The notes beneath the pieces were generated by a model that was given only the letters and a program-made list of their open reading frames with translations, searched no databases and was not told the origin of the DNA. Shown here in pieces: positions 14,001 to 20,993 of a DNA stretch of 64,000 nucleotides. A program made the position numbers and the translations under genes. Location of the stretch: the NCBI RefSeq assembly GCF_009720385.1, contig NZ_WARX01000031.1, forward strand, positions 1 through 64,000, given 5' to 3'. Source of the DNA: Catellatospora vulcania. Lineage in GTDB: Bacteria > Actinomycetota > Actinomycetes > Mycobacteriales > Micromonosporaceae. Each line of letters opens with the position of its first letter. Position 1 is the stretch's first letter.

Positions 14001-14422
14001 CCGGGGACGATCTCGACCTCGGTGAGCACGACGCGCACGTGCGGCCGGGTGGCCAGCAGGCGGCGCAGCTGATCGAGGTGGGCCGGGTCGGTGATCACGA
14101 CGCGGGCCCCGCTGTCGTCGAGGAAGTGCGCCAGCTCGGCGTCGGTGCTGCGCGGGTTGAGCGGCACCCCGATCGCCGCCGCCCGCGCGATGGCCAGGTA
14201 GGACTCCACCGTTTCGACGCTGTTGCCGAGGTAGATCGCGGCCCGGTCGCCGGGTTGCAGGCGCAGCGCGGCCAGGTGCCCGGCCAGCCGGCCGGTGCGC
14301 TGCTCCAGCTCCGCGTAGCCGACCGCACGGCGCGCGTCCCGGAAGGCGATCTTGTCCGGGTACCGCTCGGCGTGCGCCAGCAGCGTCTGCGGCAGCGGCC
14401 GGATCAGTTCGGTACGCAGCAT
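1..14422 (-). CDS. AHBA-primed type I modular polyketide synthase (first PKS of an ansamycin-type cluster), 3' end off the window
   Basis: The reading frame from ATG 14422 stays open to the left edge, giving about 4807 residues. Domains in order: CoA-ligase/adenylation domain (about 1-510, [10 protein letters not shown] near 172, C-terminal PRTASGKVK lysine), degenerate KR-like domain (about 705-860), ACP (Ser988), KS (Cys1219), AT (Ser1681), DH (His1987), ER (nucleotide motif near 2560), KR (Tyr2889), ACP (Ser3057), KS (Cys3289), AT (Ser3751), DH (His4055), KR (Tyr4631), ACP (Ser4802). The start has an AGGAAG-type ribosome site. Together with the neighbouring AHBA genes this is the loading protein of an ansamycin-type PKS, analogous in role to RifA. 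Extension predicted from the visible part: aryl starter, one fully reduced malonyl unit, then one unsaturated malonyl unit. The number of modules beyond the edge is unknown. Confidence 0.95.
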   Translation of the reverse strand, partial: MLRTELIRPLPQTLLAHAERYPDKIAFRDARRAVGYAELEQRTGRLAGHLAALRLQPGDRAAIYLGNSVETVESYLAIARAAAIGVPLNPRSTDAELAHFLDDSGARVVITDPAHLDQLRRLLATRPHVRVVLTEVEIVPGDAPDGTVAFAALAATEPPAPARDDLGLDDVAWMLYTSGTTGKPKGVLSTQRNCLWSVAACYVPVPGLSAEDRVVWPLPLFHSLAHIVCVLGVTSVGATARILDGFSAEDILDALREERATFLAGVPTMYHYLVAAAREQGFEAPELRMCLVGGAITTAALRREFEQVFGAPLLDAYGSTETCGSITINWPTGARVEGSCGLPVPGLGVRVVDPESLTDVPAGAEGEVWVRGPSVMLGYHNQPEATAAALRDGWYRTGDLARRDEAGYFTITGRIKELIIRGGENIHPAEVEEVLRSVPGVADVAVAGRPHDVLGEVPVAYVVPGPGGVDAALLFETCRERLSYFKIPEELYEIARVPRTASGKVKRLALLDRPARLLGVGGALHETLFATEWTPLPTTADPADAHAVTWAVVGETGYADAAALLAALDAGTDTPDLVVLRHDGDAGDAADRVRLLSAQLTALASAPGLDGARLLLLTRHGVATGEDGDLDLSAAPLWGHLRSAQGAYPGRLSAADHDGRTPFAAALALLAHADQPQAALRRGVLLVPRLTRVPNASGTAVHDPQGTVVVIGAGQRAAATVARHLASTHGARRFLLAGDGDPAVADLAEDLARAGATVSTAGGADPARLLDGLPDGRHTLLYATAAPDAPDDELVRAAVTDATGLLAAGPAGRTPALVLIVSSAAGQLGAAARPAEAAAAAVLDTAAAHRSAAGLPTVALSLGGWPRTAGPAANPPGFRALPTAQALAMLDLALAAPRPVLLAARLDAGTLPAGEVPAVLRDLVESPARPAAADDAVTAALRARLDGQTPAQQHGTLLDLVRDEAAAVGGLTGAVPGDRPFKELGFTSLSAVQLRGRLTGVTGLRLPATLAFDHPTPQAVARFLHERLFGTPATPVVAAPRRSAADEPIAIVGMACRAPGGVTSPAQLWDLVTAGIDAVSDFPTDRGWDVAGLYDPDPDAPGKTYLTRGGFLHEAGEFDAGFFGISPREALATDPQQRLLLEVAWEAFEHAGIDPTALKGAPVGVFAGVMYREYGTNLDRAPEGAEGYLGIGNAASVVTGRVAYTLGLEGPAITVDTACSSSLVALHLAAQSLRSGECDMALAGGVAVMAAPSSFIEFSRQRGLAADGRCKAYGEGADGTVWSEGAGLLVVERMSDALAKGHRILAVVRGTAVNQDGASNGLTAPNGPSQQRVINAALASAGLSTSDVDLIEGHGTGTSLGDPIEAQALLATYGQARSAGDPVWLGSLKSNIGHAQAAAGVLGVIKVVEALRRGVLPATLHADVPTGHVDWSAGQVELLQQARPWPERDRPRRGAVSSFGVSGTNAHVVIEQVPVADATGRAESAALPPAAEKPLPLVLSARSETALQAQAARLADVLDTAGEQDRPSLRDAAWTLTRQRAAHSRRAVLLAPPVEGDPGAGSAAVVERLRAFAAGDLTGLVTGEAAGGKVGVLFTGQGAQRVGMGRGLYEAFPVFTAAFDAAVSELDTHLGRSLKKVVFEESAGLLDRTEFTQPALFAVEVATFRLLESWGLRPDLVIGHSIGELAAAHVAGVLALPDAARLVVARGRLMQALPEGGAMVAVQAAEAEALAAIDAAGVGATVEVGAVNAPNSVVVSGVDADVAAVADRLAADGRRIRRLTVSHAFHSPLMDPILDEFEQVVRSVTLHEPQVGFVSTVTGETVKPADLTDPAYWLGNIRRPVRFADAVTAAHAQGVVTFLEVGPGGVLTGLAQQIIDDPAVGLVAALRHDTDEASTAVAAAAGLHVRGHDVDWSALTAGGAAVELPTYPFQRQRFWLHAGGGASDATALGLDSVAHPLLGAATNLPDSDGVLLTGRISLAAQPWLAEHAVAGQVVVPGAALVELAVRAGDEVGATAVEELVIEAPLVLPPTTAVNLQVTVGESDEQGRRPVAVHARHAGADADTPWRRHATGVLSAATAPEADADTVWPPAGAEPVDLDGFYARRAREGVAYGPSFQGLRAVWIRGDEVFAEVALPDGIRDDAGRFGLHPALLDAALHATGFGAPGAALTSPLALPFAWTGVRLHAAGATALRVRATATGPDTVAVAVTDPAGAPVATVDALTFRAAATPTGPAQENLYRFGWTTVPTPDSDTRTWAVLGDSTLLPQAPRHTTVAAAVEAVPQLLLVDLTAPSAPAGPRRGRELTVAALTALQQTLAEPRLSDTRLVLVTRGAVAVHHVGEADDPAAAAVWGLARSAQTEEPDRIVLVDVDGTAESAQALPAAAATGEPQLAVRAGVLSAPRLTRADTGELTPPDTLAWRLDTTGPTFDDLVLAPSPEAAGPLATGQVRIAVRAAGVNFRDVLVSLGMVPGQTGLGGEAAGVVLEVGSDVTDLRAGDRVMGMLGEFGGFGPVAVTDRRLVARLPEGWTFEQGATVPIVFLTAYYGLRDLAGLRSGEKILINAAAGGVGLAAVQLARHLGAHVYGTASPAKWPALTALGVEQAHLASSRTTGFAERFLAATGGSGVDVVLNSLSGEFADASLSLQPGGGRFLELGKTDVRDPAEVAAAYPGVAYQVYDLREAGPDRIGELLADLVGLFESGVLTPLPVAAWDVRRAPDAFRFLSQARHVGKVALTVAPALDPDGTVLISGGGALGGLVARELAASHGVRRLLLASRRGPAADGVDELVADLAALGTHADVVACDLSDRDAVAALLAGVPAVHPLTAVVHTAGIIDDGVIAALDPARVDAVFAPKADAAWHLHELTAGLDLAAFVLFSSAAGVFGNPGQGNYAAANGFLDGLARLRRAQGLPATSLAWGFWSYTSNLTAGLGDAALQRNRRDGMLGIDAAEGGRLLGAGLRAADAVLVPARLDLAGLRARAAAEPVPPLLRSLVRPARRSAQATSAVQGGLAAKLAGLPAAEQERQLVELVRLHAATVLGHADADVLAADRAFKETGFDSLTAVELRNRLATAAGVRLSATVVFDHPTPAALARHLREELTGTEPAAVAAAPVAVAAPDEPIAIVSMSCRFPAGVETPEQLWELLAAGAEVVSDFPADRGWDLDRLFDPDPDHAGTSYVRRGGFLDGMAEFDADFFGISPREATAMDPQQRLLLETSWEAFERAGIDPSGLRGRSVGVFTGVINHDYSVRVHQAPGDLEGYRLTGVSGSVASGRVAYTLGLEGPAITVDTACSSSLVALHLAAQALRAGECDMALAGGVTVMTTPDNFIEFSRQRGLAADGRCKAFGAGADGTVWSEGVGVLLVERLSDALARGHQVLAVLRGSAVNQDGASNGLTAPNGPSQQRVIRAALASGGLAPADVDVVEAHGTGTALGDPIEAQALLAVYGQDRAADDPVWLGSVKSNLGHTQGAAGVASVIKMVLALRHGRLPATLHADEPSAHVDWSSGALRLLTSPQDWPTAGTPRRAGISSFGVSGTNAHVIIEEAPGAAAPAPNQAAAPVLDAPVPLLLSARSENALRAQAARLADRLAGSDAEPRDVAWSLLSGRASLPYRAVVLDAEDPAGALRMLATGGSPAGAVTGSAAPGKLGVLFTGQGAQRVGMGRGLYEAFPVFAAAFDAVVSDVDAQLGRSLTDIVFGLPTVTDSADPQARGEDGAGLLDRTEFTQPALFAVEVATFRLLESWGVRPDVVIGHSIGELAAAHVAGVLSLPDAARLVVARGRLMQALPEGGAMVAVQAGEAEAQAAIDAAGLAATVEVGAVNAPNSVVLSGAEADVTAVADRLAADGRRARRLTVSHAFHSPLMDPIIAEYDQQVRTVHLGEPRSAFVSTVTGGPVTAELTDPAYWLANVRRPVRFADAVTAARELGVTTFVEVGPGGVLTGLAQQSIDDTSVGFAAALRHDADEPRAALDAVSRLHVRGHHVDWSPLLAGGQRVDLPTYPFQRQRYWVDVAPARGDVIGAGLAPGGHPLLGAVVALPDGGVVGTARLTLAEHPWLTDHTISGAVLLPGAALAELAARVGDEADTAVVEELVIEAPLVLPATGARQLRIVAGPADQGGRRPIAVHSRADGDPDAPWTRHATGTAAPAGDTVATGSQEWPPRGTTETDLTGFYERRHAAGYEYGPAFQGLRRVWTAGDDVYAEVALAEPQAADAARFGMHPALLDAALHASSFSPVGAGERLLLPFAWNGLRLHAAGAAALRVRITVTAADTVTLHLADPSGAPVAEVAGLVFRPVDPAALTAGPDTGRGLSVVDWIDLPPATAETRVGVLGAGITVPGAPGYPDLAALTADGTRPDVVLTALRPAGPGPDAACDLAASTLTLLRSWLAEPALDGVRLAVVTRGAVGDGPAGPAAAAVWGLVRTAQSEHPGRFTLVDLDDDARSLAALPGLLATDEPQLAVRAGEGTQPRLAVAPQTTALDRGLDPNGTVLITGGTGALGGLVAEHLVRAHGVRGLVLASRRGGRADGAAELAARLTALGARVAVEAADVSDRDALAGVLARIPADAPLTAVIHAAGALDDGVLEAQTGQRLAKVFGSKADAAWHLHELTAGLDLAAFVLFSSIAGTLGNAGQANYAAANGYLDGLARLRRQAGLPATALAWSLWDGAAGGMGAGPTPDEPRRGRRSGLVPLPAPTGLALLDAALRRDEPVLVPVLLDLPALSSRAAAGDLPALLRGRVRAPRRTADAAQPGAGGGDLAARLASAPPAERRGLVVDLVRAEAAAVLGAAGAGAVRADQAFKDLGFDSLAAVE
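2441..5085 (-). repeat. KS-AT coding DNA repeated in module 1 (about 8623-11290)
   Basis: Long stretches of this segment recur nearly base for base about 6.2 kb to the right, for example around 2841-3180 against 9046-9390 and 4200-4620 against 10410-10830. These are the KS-AT regions of modules 2 and 1. The AT inserts differ locally: module 2 carries extra residues near 3270-3345 that module 1 lacks. This fits module duplication or gene conversion inside the PKS. Confidence 0.75.
5140..11290 (-). other. PKS extension module 1: KS-AT(malonyl)-DH-ER-KR-ACP
   Basis: The KS has the VDTACSSS active site. The AT has GHSIGEL and, downstream, VSHAFHSP, the HAFH signature of malonyl-CoA specificity. 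The DH has the complete HxxxGxxxxP motif ([10 protein letters not shown]) and a downstream LLDAALHA. The ER has AGVNFRDVL and [15 protein letters not shown]. The KR has LISGGGGALGG, FSSAAG and GNYAAAN, with an IIDDG segment like the LDD of B-type ketoreductases. All reductive domains look active, so the AHBA carbonyl would become CH2. Confidence 0.88.
11370..14422 (-). other. PKS loading module: CoA ligase - inactive KR-like - ACP
   Basis: The adenylation part has intact core motifs: [27 protein letters not shown] and the SGKVK lysine. It should activate a free aryl acid, which the adjacent genes suggest is 3-amino-5-hydroxybenzoate. The KR-like domain is degenerate: its dinucleotide motif reads [13 protein letters not shown] rather than the GGTGxLG type, and the region after VSSAAGQLG has alanines where the catalytic tyrosine of a GNYAAAN motif would be. 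It therefore cannot be a working ketoreductase. The ACP serine sits in [10 protein letters not shown], a slightly unusual form of GFDSL. Confidence 0.85.
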
Positions 14423-14499
14423 GGCTCACCACTTCCTCGGTTCGGTCCGGCGCGCTCGGTGCACAACGATGTCCACGAATGCGCACGCCAGGTCGAATA

Positions 14500-14514
14500 G
14501 GACTGTTCCAGTCC
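14500..14514. promoter_or_regulatory. Palindrome in the PKS upstream region
   Basis: GGACTG-TTC-CAGTCC is a perfect 6-bp inverted repeat with a 3-bp centre, about 80 bp upstream of the PKS start and 18 bp downstream (PKS direction) of the heptamer repeats. It may be a second regulator site. No regulator can be assigned from sequence alone. Confidence 0.45.
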
Positions 14515-14531
14515 GGACCGTGGTGACTGAA

Positions 14532-14560
14532 CCCCTGACCCACCCCCTATGCCATCCCTA
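14532..14560 (-). promoter_or_regulatory. Three heptamer direct repeats, 11-bp period (candidate SARP site) upstream of the PKS
   Basis: On the minus strand the region reads TAGGGAT, 4 bp, TAGGGGG, 4 bp, TCAGGGG, with repeat starts exactly 11 bp apart and pointing at the PKS gene, whose start is about 110 bp further on. The same arrangement occurs before the AHBA synthase gene (19550-19578). SARP regulators characteristically bind heptamer direct repeats spaced 11 bp, and a BTAD-type regulator is encoded at 20994-23783. The divergent gene at 14631 shares this region. Confidence 0.65.
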
Positions 14561-14630
14561 ACTTGTCATCTCCTGCCGATTAGGAAGGCAAAGCGGTAGA
14601 GGTGGCCGCAGCGGCACATTACCCTCGGTC

Positions 14631-15356
14631 ATGACCTGGCCCGAAGCACCTTCAGCGCTTCCGGACAACACCGCGGAAAAGCCGGTCGATCAGCATTCCG
14701 CAACCTTTTGGCAAGTTCTTGTCAATAACTTCGAAAAGAAAGCGAGCCCTTCCGTGACCCGCGATTGGACGTCCTTTCGGCTGCTCGGTCCGGACCAGCA
14801 TGCCCACCGCCACGACTGGCCGGCGTCGGCGACCCCGCCCGTGGCCCACCCCGGCCCGGCAGGGACCACCGGCCTGTCCGCGGCCTCCCACCACCTCGCC
14901 CTCGACCTGCTCGCCACCGGCCTGCCCGCCGCCGAGCACCTGCGGGCCGCCGCGACCCACCTGTACCTGCTCGCCGACCTGCTCCGCGCGGACATCCGGG
15001 CGGCGTTCCTGTTCACCGGGTGGCAGCGCTGGAGCGCCGGGCTGACCCCCGCCGCCCGCGTCGCGCTCGGTGAACTGGCCCAGCAGGAGGCCGTACACCT
15101 GCTGCGCAGCGTCGCGCAGGCCTCCGGGCACACGCCGTGGCAGCGCCACGGCGAGCGGCTGCGTACCGCCGCGACCGAGCTGCGCGACGAACCGCAGCTG
15201 CCGTATCTGCTGTTCGACCACGCCCAGAGCACGCACGAGCGGCTCGGCATCGACGCCGCGACTCAGGCCGTGGCGGCCCGCGCGCTGCGCACCGCCCTCG
15301 CGACCGGCGCCGTCGTGCCGGTTCCCGTACGGCAGCCGCTGCCGGCCGCCGCCTGA
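14631..15356 (+). CDS. Unknown helical protein upstream of aminoDHQ synthase
   Basis: 241 residues from ATG 14631. The first 40 codons are less GC-rich than the rest and no good ribosome site precedes this ATG, so GTG 14754 (beginning VTRDWTSF) is an alternative start giving about 200 residues. The body is alanine- and leucine-rich and mostly helical by eye, with many histidines (for example QHAHRHDW, ASHHLALDL). No signal peptide or membrane segment is visible. It ends 17 bp before the rifG homologue and is transcribed with it, divergently from the PKS, so a role in AHBA or ansamycin production is likely. I do not recognise the family. Confidence 0.6.
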   Translation: MTWPEAPSALPDNTAEKPVDQHSATFWQVLVNNFEKKASPSVTRDWTSFRLLGPDQHAHRHDWPASATPPVAHPGPAGTTGLSAASHHLALDLLATGLPAAEHLRAAATHLYLLADLLRADIRAAFLFTGWQRWSAGLTPAARVALGELAQQEAVHLLRSVAQASGHTPWQRHGERLRTAATELRDEPQLPYLLFDHAQSTHERLGIDAATQAVAARALRTALATGAVVPVPVRQPLPAAA

Positions 15357-15373
15357 CCGCCCGAGGAGAATCG

Positions 15374-16435
15374 ATGACACACACGGCGACCGCCCCGGAA
15401 CTGGCCACGCCGCCGCACCGGGTCTGGGTCGAGCTGGGACCGCGCAGCTACCCGGTCGAGATCGGGCCCGGCGCGCGCTGGCTGCTGCCGCAGGCCGTGG
15501 CCCGGACCGGGGCCCGGCGGGTGGTCGTGGTGTCGGCCCGCCCGGCCGAGCAGGTGCCCGACCCGGGCGTGCCGTTCCTGTTCGTCCCGGCCCAGGACGG
15601 CGAGGCGCACAAGACCGTGGCCGCCGTCGAGCGGCTGTGCGTGCGGTTCGCCGAGTTCGGGCTGACCCGCCGCGACGCGGTGGTCTCCTGCGGCGGCGGC
15701 ACCACCACCGACACGGTCGGCTTCGCCGCGGCGATCTACCATCGCGGCCTGCCGGTGATCCACCTGCCGACGTCGCTGCTGGCCCAGGTGGACGCCAGCG
15801 TCGGCGGCAAGACGGCGGTCAACCTGCCGGTGGGCAAGAACCTGGTCGGCATGTACTGGCAGCCCAGCGCCGTGCTGTGCGACACCGACCTGCTGGCGAC
15901 CCTGCCGGAACGGGAACGGGTCAACGGCTACGGCGAGATCGCCCGCTGCCACTTCATCGGCGCGGGCGACCTGCGCGGGCTGCCGGTGGCCGAGCAGATC
16001 GCGGCCAGCGTGGCCCGCAAGGCCGCGATCGTCGCCGCCGACGAGCGCGACAGCGGCCTGCGCCACCTGCTCAACTACGGGCACACCCTCGGCCACGCGA
16101 TCGAGCACGCGACCGGCTTCGCGGTCAAGCACGGCGAGGCGGTGGGCATCGGCACGGTGTTCGCCGGGCTGCTGGCCCACGCCGCCGGCCGGATCGACGC
16201 GGCTCGGGCCGAGGAGCACCGGGTCGTGGTGGCCGGATACGGGCTGCCGACCGCGCTGCCCGCGGGTGTCGCCGACAGCGAGCTGGTGGCTCTGATGCGG
16301 CTGGACAAGAAGGCGATGACCGGCGGCCTGAGCTTCGTGCTGGACGCCCCGACCGGTCCGGAACTGGTCGACGACGTGCCCGAGCACCTCGTGCGGCAGG
16401 TGCTGGCGGGGATGCCGCGCGCGCCGCTGGGCTGA
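15374..16435 (+). CDS. rifG: Aminodehydroquinate synthase (AHBA pathway)
   Basis: 353 residues of the 3-dehydroquinate synthase family. It closes the aminoDAHP ring to 5-deoxy-5-amino-3-dehydroquinate in 3-amino-5-hydroxybenzoate biosynthesis. Visible motifs: the NAD-binding GGGTTTDTVGFAAA, the HLPTSLLAQVDASVGGKTAVN block and the metal-ligand segment LNYGHTLGHAIEHATG, followed by KHGEAVGIG. The AHBA context (rifK, rifL, rifM, rifN, rifJ) distinguishes it from primary-metabolism AroB. The start chosen is ATG 15374, preceded by GAGGAG; upstream in-frame starts would overlap the previous gene. The symbol is by homology to the rifamycin cluster. Confidence 0.92.
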   Translation: MTHTATAPELATPPHRVWVELGPRSYPVEIGPGARWLLPQAVARTGARRVVVVSARPAEQVPDPGVPFLFVPAQDGEAHKTVAAVERLCVRFAEFGLTRRDAVVSCGGGTTTDTVGFAAAIYHRGLPVIHLPTSLLAQVDASVGGKTAVNLPVGKNLVGMYWQPSAVLCDTDLLATLPERERVNGYGEIARCHFIGAGDLRGLPVAEQIAASVARKAAIVAADERDSGLRHLLNYGHTLGHAIEHATGFAVKHGEAVGIGTVFAGLLAHAAGRIDAARAEEHRVVVAGYGLPTALPAGVADSELVALMRLDKKAMTGGLSFVLDAPTGPELVDDVPEHLVRQVLAGMPRAPLG

Positions 16436-16441
16436 CAGGCT

Positions 16442-16477
16442 GCGGCCCGGGTCGCCGGTGCGGGCGACCCGGGCCGC
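16442..16477. terminator. Bidirectional terminator hairpin between convergent rifG and rifM
   Basis: A perfect 15-bp inverted repeat, GCGGCCCGGGTCGCC at 16442-16456 and its complement at 16463-16477, with a 6-nt loop. It lies between the stop codons of two convergent genes, so it can serve both. Confidence 0.85.
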
Positions 16478-16492
16478 TTGCTGCCCGCGGAC

Positions 16493-17182
16493 TCAGTCCG
16501 GCACGGTGTCGGGCCACAGCTCCAGCAGTTCCAGCGGCCGGCGCAGCACCACGTCGGGCTCGCGGGCCAGCAGCTCGTCGGGATCGGACTCGCCCCACAG
16601 CGCGGCGATCGCCGCCACGCCCGCGCCCCGGGCGCTGACCAGGTCGGTCCACGCGTCACCGACCATGACGGCCGCTACCGCCGGGACCCGCAGCAGCTCC
16701 AGCGCCCGCAGCACGATGTCGGGTGCGGGCTTGGACCGGGCCACCTCGTCCGAGCCGATGACGTGGTCGAACAGGCCGAGCACGCCAAGCTGGTCGAGCA
16801 GCGCACGGGCCCGTGGCCCGCTCTTGCCGGTGGCCACGGCCAGCCCCACGCCCCGCGCTCGCAACGCCACCAGCAGGTCGCGCACCCCGTCGAACAGGCG
16901 CACCCGGTGCGCCAGCCGGTGGCTCTCCCGGACGAACGGGTCCAGCATCGCGTGCGGCAGCCCCATGATGTCCATGATGTCGGGAAAGTAGCGGCCCAGG
17001 TGTCTGCTGTACTCCTCGAACGGCGGCGGCCCGTCGCCGACGACCTCCCGATAGGCGACCGCGAACGCGTCGCGCATCACGTCGAAACTGTCGACCAGCA
17101 CGCCGTCCATGTCGAACACGACGGCCCGCGGCCCGGTCCGCGCGCTCGCGGCGGGGTGGATCCGGGTGGGTGCGATGCTCAT
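16493..17182 (-). CDS. rifM: HAD-family phosphatase of the AHBA pathway
   Basis: 229 residues of the haloacid dehalogenase superfamily, CbbY/Gph type. The nucleophile motif is VVFDMDGVLVDSFD near the N-terminus, then VATGKSGPRA (motif II), KPAPDIVLRALELL and VGDAWTDLVSARGAG (motifs III and IV). In the rifamycin pathway this protein (RifM) releases kanosamine from UDP-kanosamine. The ATG is preceded by AAGGAG at good spacing. It is last in a rifK-rifL-rifM operon, 45 bp after rifL, and faces rifG across a hairpin terminator. Confidence 0.9.
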   Translation of the reverse strand: MSIAPTRIHPAASARTGPRAVVFDMDGVLVDSFDVMRDAFAVAYREVVGDGPPPFEEYSRHLGRYFPDIMDIMGLPHAMLDPFVRESHRLAHRVRLFDGVRDLLVALRARGVGLAVATGKSGPRARALLDQLGVLGLFDHVIGSDEVARSKPAPDIVLRALELLRVPAVAAVMVGDAWTDLVSARGAGVAAIAALWGESDPDELLAREPDVVLRRPLELLELWPDTVPD

Positions 17183-17227
17183 GGCACTCCTTCGATGTCG
17201 GCGGGCCGGGGCGGTGGCCCCGGCCGC

Positions 17228-18307
17228 TCAGCGGGATGCCGCGGCGACCGCCGGTCGGCGGCGCGCGGACTCGTACAGGCGCTCGATGAGGCCGATGGTG
17301 CGCTGCGCCTCGGCCACGGCACGGCCCTGCGCCGACGGGTCGGACAGGATCGGCAGCAGCTGGTCGAGCTGCCGGTCGTACTCGGCGCCGACCGGTTCCC
17401 CGGCCAGCGGCAGCGCCTGGCGCCGACCGTCGCGGACGATGTGCAGCGACGACTCCCCGACCCGGTTGGGGCTGAACCCGAAGGTGCAGCTCAGCTCCAG
17501 CCGGGCCGCGCTGCCCTCGACCACGAGCCGGGTCACGTCCAGCGGCTCGTGCGAGGCCCAGCTCGCGCGCAGCGCGACGGACACCCCGGCGTCGGTGACC
17601 AGGAACCCCCGAGCGGTGTCCTCGACGTCGCCGGACCCGCCCGCGTCGTCACGCCGCCAGGTCGCGCCGCCGTCGCCGACGGCCACGAAATCCTCCGAGG
17701 TGGTGCCGACGACCTGCTGGTACACCGGGTCGCCGAGCACCGGGGACAGCACGTCGAACAGGTGCCAGCCGAGGTCGAGCAGCGCGCCGCCGCCGGCGCG
17801 CCGCCGGTCGGTGAACCAGCCGCCGGCCCCGGGCACACCGCGGGCCCGCACCCACGACGCCTCCACGTGCCGCAGCTCCCCCACCTCCTGGGCGGCCTCG
17901 TAGAGCGCACGGACGTCGGCGCGGTGGCGGGCCGCGCTGCCCGCCAGCAGCCGGCCCCGGCCGACCCGTTCGGCGGCCGCGAGCGCGTCGGCCTCGTCGG
18001 AGGTGAGGCAGACCGGCTTCTCGACGAACACGGTCAGTCCCTGGCGCAGCAGCCGGGCGGCGATGTCCGCGTGCAGATGGTTGGGCACCGCGACCACGGC
18101 CAAATCCACCTCGGCGGGGTCCAGGTGCGCCACGTCGGCCAGCACCCGGACCGCGGGCGCGTCGGCCTGCACGGCCGCCCGCGCCTGCGGATCGGGGTCG
18201 ACCACCGCGGTGACCGCGTACCCGGGATGGCGCAGCAGCCGCTGCAGCCAGATGTGGCGCGCCGCCCAGCCCAGGCCGAGCACCGCGACCCGCACCGGTC
18301 CGGTCAT
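17228..18307 (-). CDS. rifL: Gfo/Idh/MocA-family oxidoreductase of the AHBA pathway
   Basis: 359 residues. The N-terminal Rossmann fold starts VRVAVLGLGWAARHIW and is followed by the family EKPVCLTSDEADAL motif near residues 95-108. In AHBA biosynthesis the RifL homologue oxidises UDP-glucose at C3, and RifK then transaminates the 3-keto sugar to UDP-kanosamine. Its ATG overlaps the stop of the AHBA synthase gene (ATGA at 18304-18307), consistent with translational coupling and with the RifK/RifL pair acting together. Function is assigned from family plus context. Confidence 0.9.
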   Translation of the reverse strand: MTGPVRVAVLGLGWAARHIWLQRLLRHPGYAVTAVVDPDPQARAAVQADAPAVRVLADVAHLDPAEVDLAVVAVPNHLHADIAARLLRQGLTVFVEKPVCLTSDEADALAAAERVGRGRLLAGSAARHRADVRALYEAAQEVGELRHVEASWVRARGVPGAGGWFTDRRRAGGGALLDLGWHLFDVLSPVLGDPVYQQVVGTTSEDFVAVGDGGATWRRDDAGGSGDVEDTARGFLVTDAGVSVALRASWASHEPLDVTRLVVEGSAARLELSCTFGFSPNRVGESSLHIVRDGRRQALPLAGEPVGAEYDRQLDQLLPILSDPSAQGRAVAEAQRTIGLIERLYESARRRPAVAAASR

Positions 18308-19470
18308 GGCAGCGCCGCCAGCGCCTCGGCGACGATGTCGGCGATGTGGTGCATCTGCTGCTCGGTGCCCAGCAGGGTGCGGTGGTGCAGCCAGATCGCG
18401 TCCCGGAACACCTCCTCGGTGACGGGGCAGCGCGCGGCGATCTGCTCGACGGTCTCCGCCGGGGCGGAGTGCTCCCAGAAGCCGTCGCTGCGGTAGATCG
18501 CGCGGAACGCCACGAACGCCGGCAGGCCGCGCGCGATCAGGTCGTCGACCAGCTCGTTGCGCCGCTCCTCGGACAGGCCGGGCACCCGGAACATCGCCAT
18601 GTAGTGCGGGTTGCGGGTGGTGCGCTCGTCGATGCGCTGCGGGACCACCCCGGGCACCGCCGCCAGCAGGCCCGCCAGCAGCGGCCAGCGCTGCTCACGG
18701 GTGTCGATCTGCCCGTCCAGCCGCTTCAGCTGCGCGCGCAGCACGCTGGCGGAGAACTCGTTGAGCCGGAAGTTCGAGCCCGACGTACGGTGGAAGTACT
18801 TGCGGTCGGTCTTGGGACGGCCGCAGCTGTGCTTGAGGAAGCCCAGCTCATAGCTCTCGGCGTCCGGGAACAGCACAGCCCCGCCCTCGCCGGCGGTCAT
18901 CAGCTTGCCGTTCTGGAAGCTCAGCGCGGCGACGCTGCCCAGCTCGCCGATGCGCTTGCCCTGCCATTGCGCGCCGTGCGCGTGCGCGGCGTCCTGCACG
19001 ATCGGCACCCCGCTGTCGGCGGACAGCTTGGCGAGGGCATCCATGTCGGCGACCAGGCCCGCGATGTGCACCGGCATGATCGCCGAGGTACGGTCGGTGA
19101 TCGCCGCGGCGGCGGCCGCGACGTCGATGTTGTAGCTGTCGGGTTCCACGTCGACCGGCACCGCGACCGCGCCCAGCCGCTGCGCGGCCTGTGACGACGA
19201 GATGAAGGTGAACGCGGGCACGATGACCTCGGAGCCGCGGGTGACGCCCAGCACCTCCAGCGCCAGTTCCAGCGCATGCGTGCCGTTGGTGACCGCGAGC
19301 GCGTACGGCGCACCGTGGTACTGCGCGAACTCCTCCTCGAAGAGGTTGACCTCGTTGCCGCCGATACGCCACCACTGGCCCTGCTCCAGGGCGCGGATGA
19401 GGCCTTCGCGCTCGGTGTCGTCATACTGCGGCCAGGCCGGGAATGCGAGGTCCCGAATGGATTCGGTCAT
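18304..19470 (-). CDS. rifK: AHBA synthase / 3-keto-sugar aminotransferase
   Basis: 388 residues of the DegT/DnrJ/EryC1 PLP family, the usual AHBA synthase length. The Schiff-base lysine lies in SFQNGKLMTAGEGGAV, the signature that sets AHBA synthases apart from sugar aminotransferases. PVHIAGLVADMDAL and QDAAHAHGA are further PLP-pocket motifs. RifK has two roles: transamination of UDP-3-ketoglucose (with RifL), and dehydration/aromatisation of aminodehydroshikimate to AHBA. The start is ATG 19470, preceded by AAAGGA; an upstream extension in frame has non-coding character. It heads the K-L-M operon behind a candidate SARP site. Confidence 0.95.
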   Translation of the reverse strand: MTESIRDLAFPAWPQYDDTEREGLIRALEQGQWWRIGGNEVNLFEEEFAQYHGAPYALAVTNGTHALELALEVLGVTRGSEVIVPAFTFISSSQAAQRLGAVAVPVDVEPDSYNIDVAAAAAAITDRTSAIMPVHIAGLVADMDALAKLSADSGVPIVQDAAHAHGAQWQGKRIGELGSVAALSFQNGKLMTAGEGGAVLFPDAESYELGFLKHSCGRPKTDRKYFHRTSGSNFRLNEFSASVLRAQLKRLDGQIDTREQRWPLLAGLLAAVPGVVPQRIDERTTRNPHYMAMFRVPGLSEERRNELVDDLIARGLPAFVAFRAIYRSDGFWEHSAPAETVEQIAARCPVTEEVFRDAIWLHHRTLLGTEQQMHHIADIVAEALAALP

Positions 19471-19549
19471 GGCTGCGACGTCCTTTCCGATGTGGTTGCC
19501 AGAATGGCTTTCACCAGGCAAGCTACCGCAGCGGAAAGTGCTCGTCATG

Positions 19550-19578
19550 CCCCTAAGTGACCCCCTATGCACCCCTTA
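19550..19578 (-). promoter_or_regulatory. Three heptamer direct repeats, 11-bp period (candidate SARP site) between rifK and rifJ
   Basis: The minus strand reads TAAGGGG, 4 bp, TAGGGGG, 4 bp, TTAGGGG, each repeat starting 11 bp from the last and pointing at rifK, whose start is about 80 bp away. The divergent rifJ begins at 19663. The central heptamer is identical to the central one of the PKS site (14543-14549), which argues for one shared regulator. Confidence 0.68.
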
Positions 19579-19662
19579 CGGAAGCTGTTCTCAATAGACT
19601 TTCGAGGTCTGCTGGACGCCTGTCGGATATTGTCCCCCGGCGGCGATCGGAGTGAACAGAAC

Positions 19663-20097
19663 ATGTCCCGGATATTGCTTCTCAACGGCCCGAATCTCGG
19701 CATCCTCGGAAAGCGTGAGCCGGAGATCTACGGCACCGCCACGCTGTCCGACATCGAGGCGGCCGTCGCCGCGGAGGTCGCCGGGCGCGGCTGGAAGCTG
19801 GCCGCGTACCAGCACGAGTCCGAGGGCGAGCTGATCCACACCATCCAGGACAACTACGACACGGTCGGCGCGATCGTGAACCCGGGCGCGCTGATGATCG
19901 CCGGATGGAGCCTGCGCGACGCGCTGGCCAGTTATCCCGCGCCGTTCATCGAGGTGCACCTGTCCAATGTGTGGGCGCGCGAGTCGTTCCGGCACGAGTC
20001 GGTGCTGGCGCCACTGGCCACCGGCCTCATCGCGGGGCTGGGCGCGTTCGGCTACCAGCTGGCGGCCCGCGCCCTGCTGGAACGCATACCGGCCTGA
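19663..20097 (+). CDS. rifJ: Aminodehydroquinate dehydratase (type II DHQase)
   Basis: 144 residues, typical of type II dehydroquinases. It starts ILLLNGPNLGILGKREPEIYG, with the NGPNLxxLG family motif and the catalytic tyrosine in EIYG. Later come QHESEGELIHTIQ, NPGALMIAGWSLRDAL and IEVHLSNVWARESFRHESV, carrying the catalytic histidine and substrate-binding residues. It dehydrates aminoDHQ to aminodehydroshikimate, the substrate of RifK. ATG 19663 was chosen because homology begins there and GGAGTG lies upstream. It is transcribed divergently from rifK. Confidence 0.92.
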   Translation: MSRILLLNGPNLGILGKREPEIYGTATLSDIEAAVAAEVAGRGWKLAAYQHESEGELIHTIQDNYDTVGAIVNPGALMIAGWSLRDALASYPAPFIEVHLSNVWARESFRHESVLAPLATGLIAGLGAFGYQLAARALLERIPA

Positions 20098-20103
20098 CCG
20101 GGT

Positions 20104-20988
20104 TCAGCCCGGCAGCCGGGCCAGCAGCACGGCGCCGGCCAGCGAGGACAGCCCGTCGAGCAGTGCCGCGCGCACCGGCGGGGCCGGGTGGCCGGGCCGC
20201 GCCCAGTGTCCGGCCCGCTCGGCCACCTCGTCGGCGAACCCGGCCAGCCCGGCGGCGAACCCGCCGCCGATCACCACGGCGTCGGTGTGCAGCAGCTCGT
20301 GCAGGCTGACCGCGGCGGCGGCCAGCGCGTCGCAGGTGTCGCCCACTGCCGTGGCCGCCCACGGCTCCCGCGACCGCCAGGCCGTGGCCAGTTCGTCGTA
20401 GGACACCTCGCTGCCGCGCAGGTCCCGGGCCCGGCGCAGGGTGGCGGGCCCGGACGCCAGCGCCTGCAGGCAGCCCGTACGCCCACAGGTGCACCGCGGC
20501 CCGCGCAGGTCCAGCACCATGTGGCCGAGTTCGGCCGAGCCGCGGCCCGGCCCCGGCACGGGCTGCGATCCGATCACGACCGCGCCCCCGATCCCGGTGC
20601 CCACACCGAGGTAGACCGCGTCGTGCAGCCCGGCCGCGTCGGCCTCGGCCAGACCGGCCAGATCCCCGTCGTCACCCCAGCGCACCCGTGCTCCGGGCAG
20701 CAGTGCGCCCAGCGTGCCCAGCAGGTCGACACCCGTCCACCGCGGACGGTTGGGCCACGCGGTGACCACACCATGTGCGTCCAGCGTCGCGGGCACGGCG
20801 ACCCCGGCCGCCTCGATCGGCCCGCCCGCGCGCAGCCCGTCGAGGTGCCCGGCCAGCGCGGCCAGGTCCGCGGCGACGTCCGGCGCACCCGCCGGCCAGG
20901 TGAACACGCCGTCACGCGGCGGCTCGCCGTCGCGGGCCAGCCTCGTGGCGACCTTCGTGCCGCCGATGTCGATGCCCAGGTATGCCAT
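20104..20988 (-). CDS. rifN: Kanosamine kinase (ROK family)
   Basis: 294 residues. The N-terminal GIDIGGTKVATRLA is the ATP phosphate-binding loop of ROK kinases. Further on come WGDDGDLAGLAEA with a catalytic aspartate, GVGTGIGGAVV, SAELGHMVLD, and the zinc-binding CTCGRTGC signature. In AHBA biosynthesis RifN phosphorylates kanosamine at C6. It lies 5 bp after the stop of the SARP-type regulator gene on the same strand and converges on rifJ with 6 bp between them. A general glucokinase is the alternative, but position between AHBA genes favours rifN. Confidence 0.88.
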   Translation of the reverse strand: MAYLGIDIGGTKVATRLARDGEPPRDGVFTWPAGAPDVAADLAALAGHLDGLRAGGPIEAAGVAVPATLDAHGVVTAWPNRPRWTGVDLLGTLGALLPGARVRWGDDGDLAGLAEADAAGLHDAVYLGVGTGIGGAVVIGSQPVPGPGRGSAELGHMVLDLRGPRCTCGRTGCLQALASGPATLRRARDLRGSEVSYDELATAWRSREPWAATAVGDTCDALAAAAVSLHELLHTDAVVIGGGFAAGLAGFADEVAERAGHWARPGHPAPPVRAALLDGLSSLAGAVLLARLPG

Positions 20989-20993
20989 GTCGC

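Noticed and set aside
18346-19194. Plus-strand open frame across the AHBA synthase gene
   Set aside because: No domain and a biased composition; the minus-strand gene is a full-length AHBA synthase with its active-site lysine motif.
20104-20988. Reading the ROK kinase as a primary-metabolism glucokinase
   Set aside because: The domain alone would allow it, but its place among rifJ, rifK, rifL and rifM homologues fits kanosamine kinase better.
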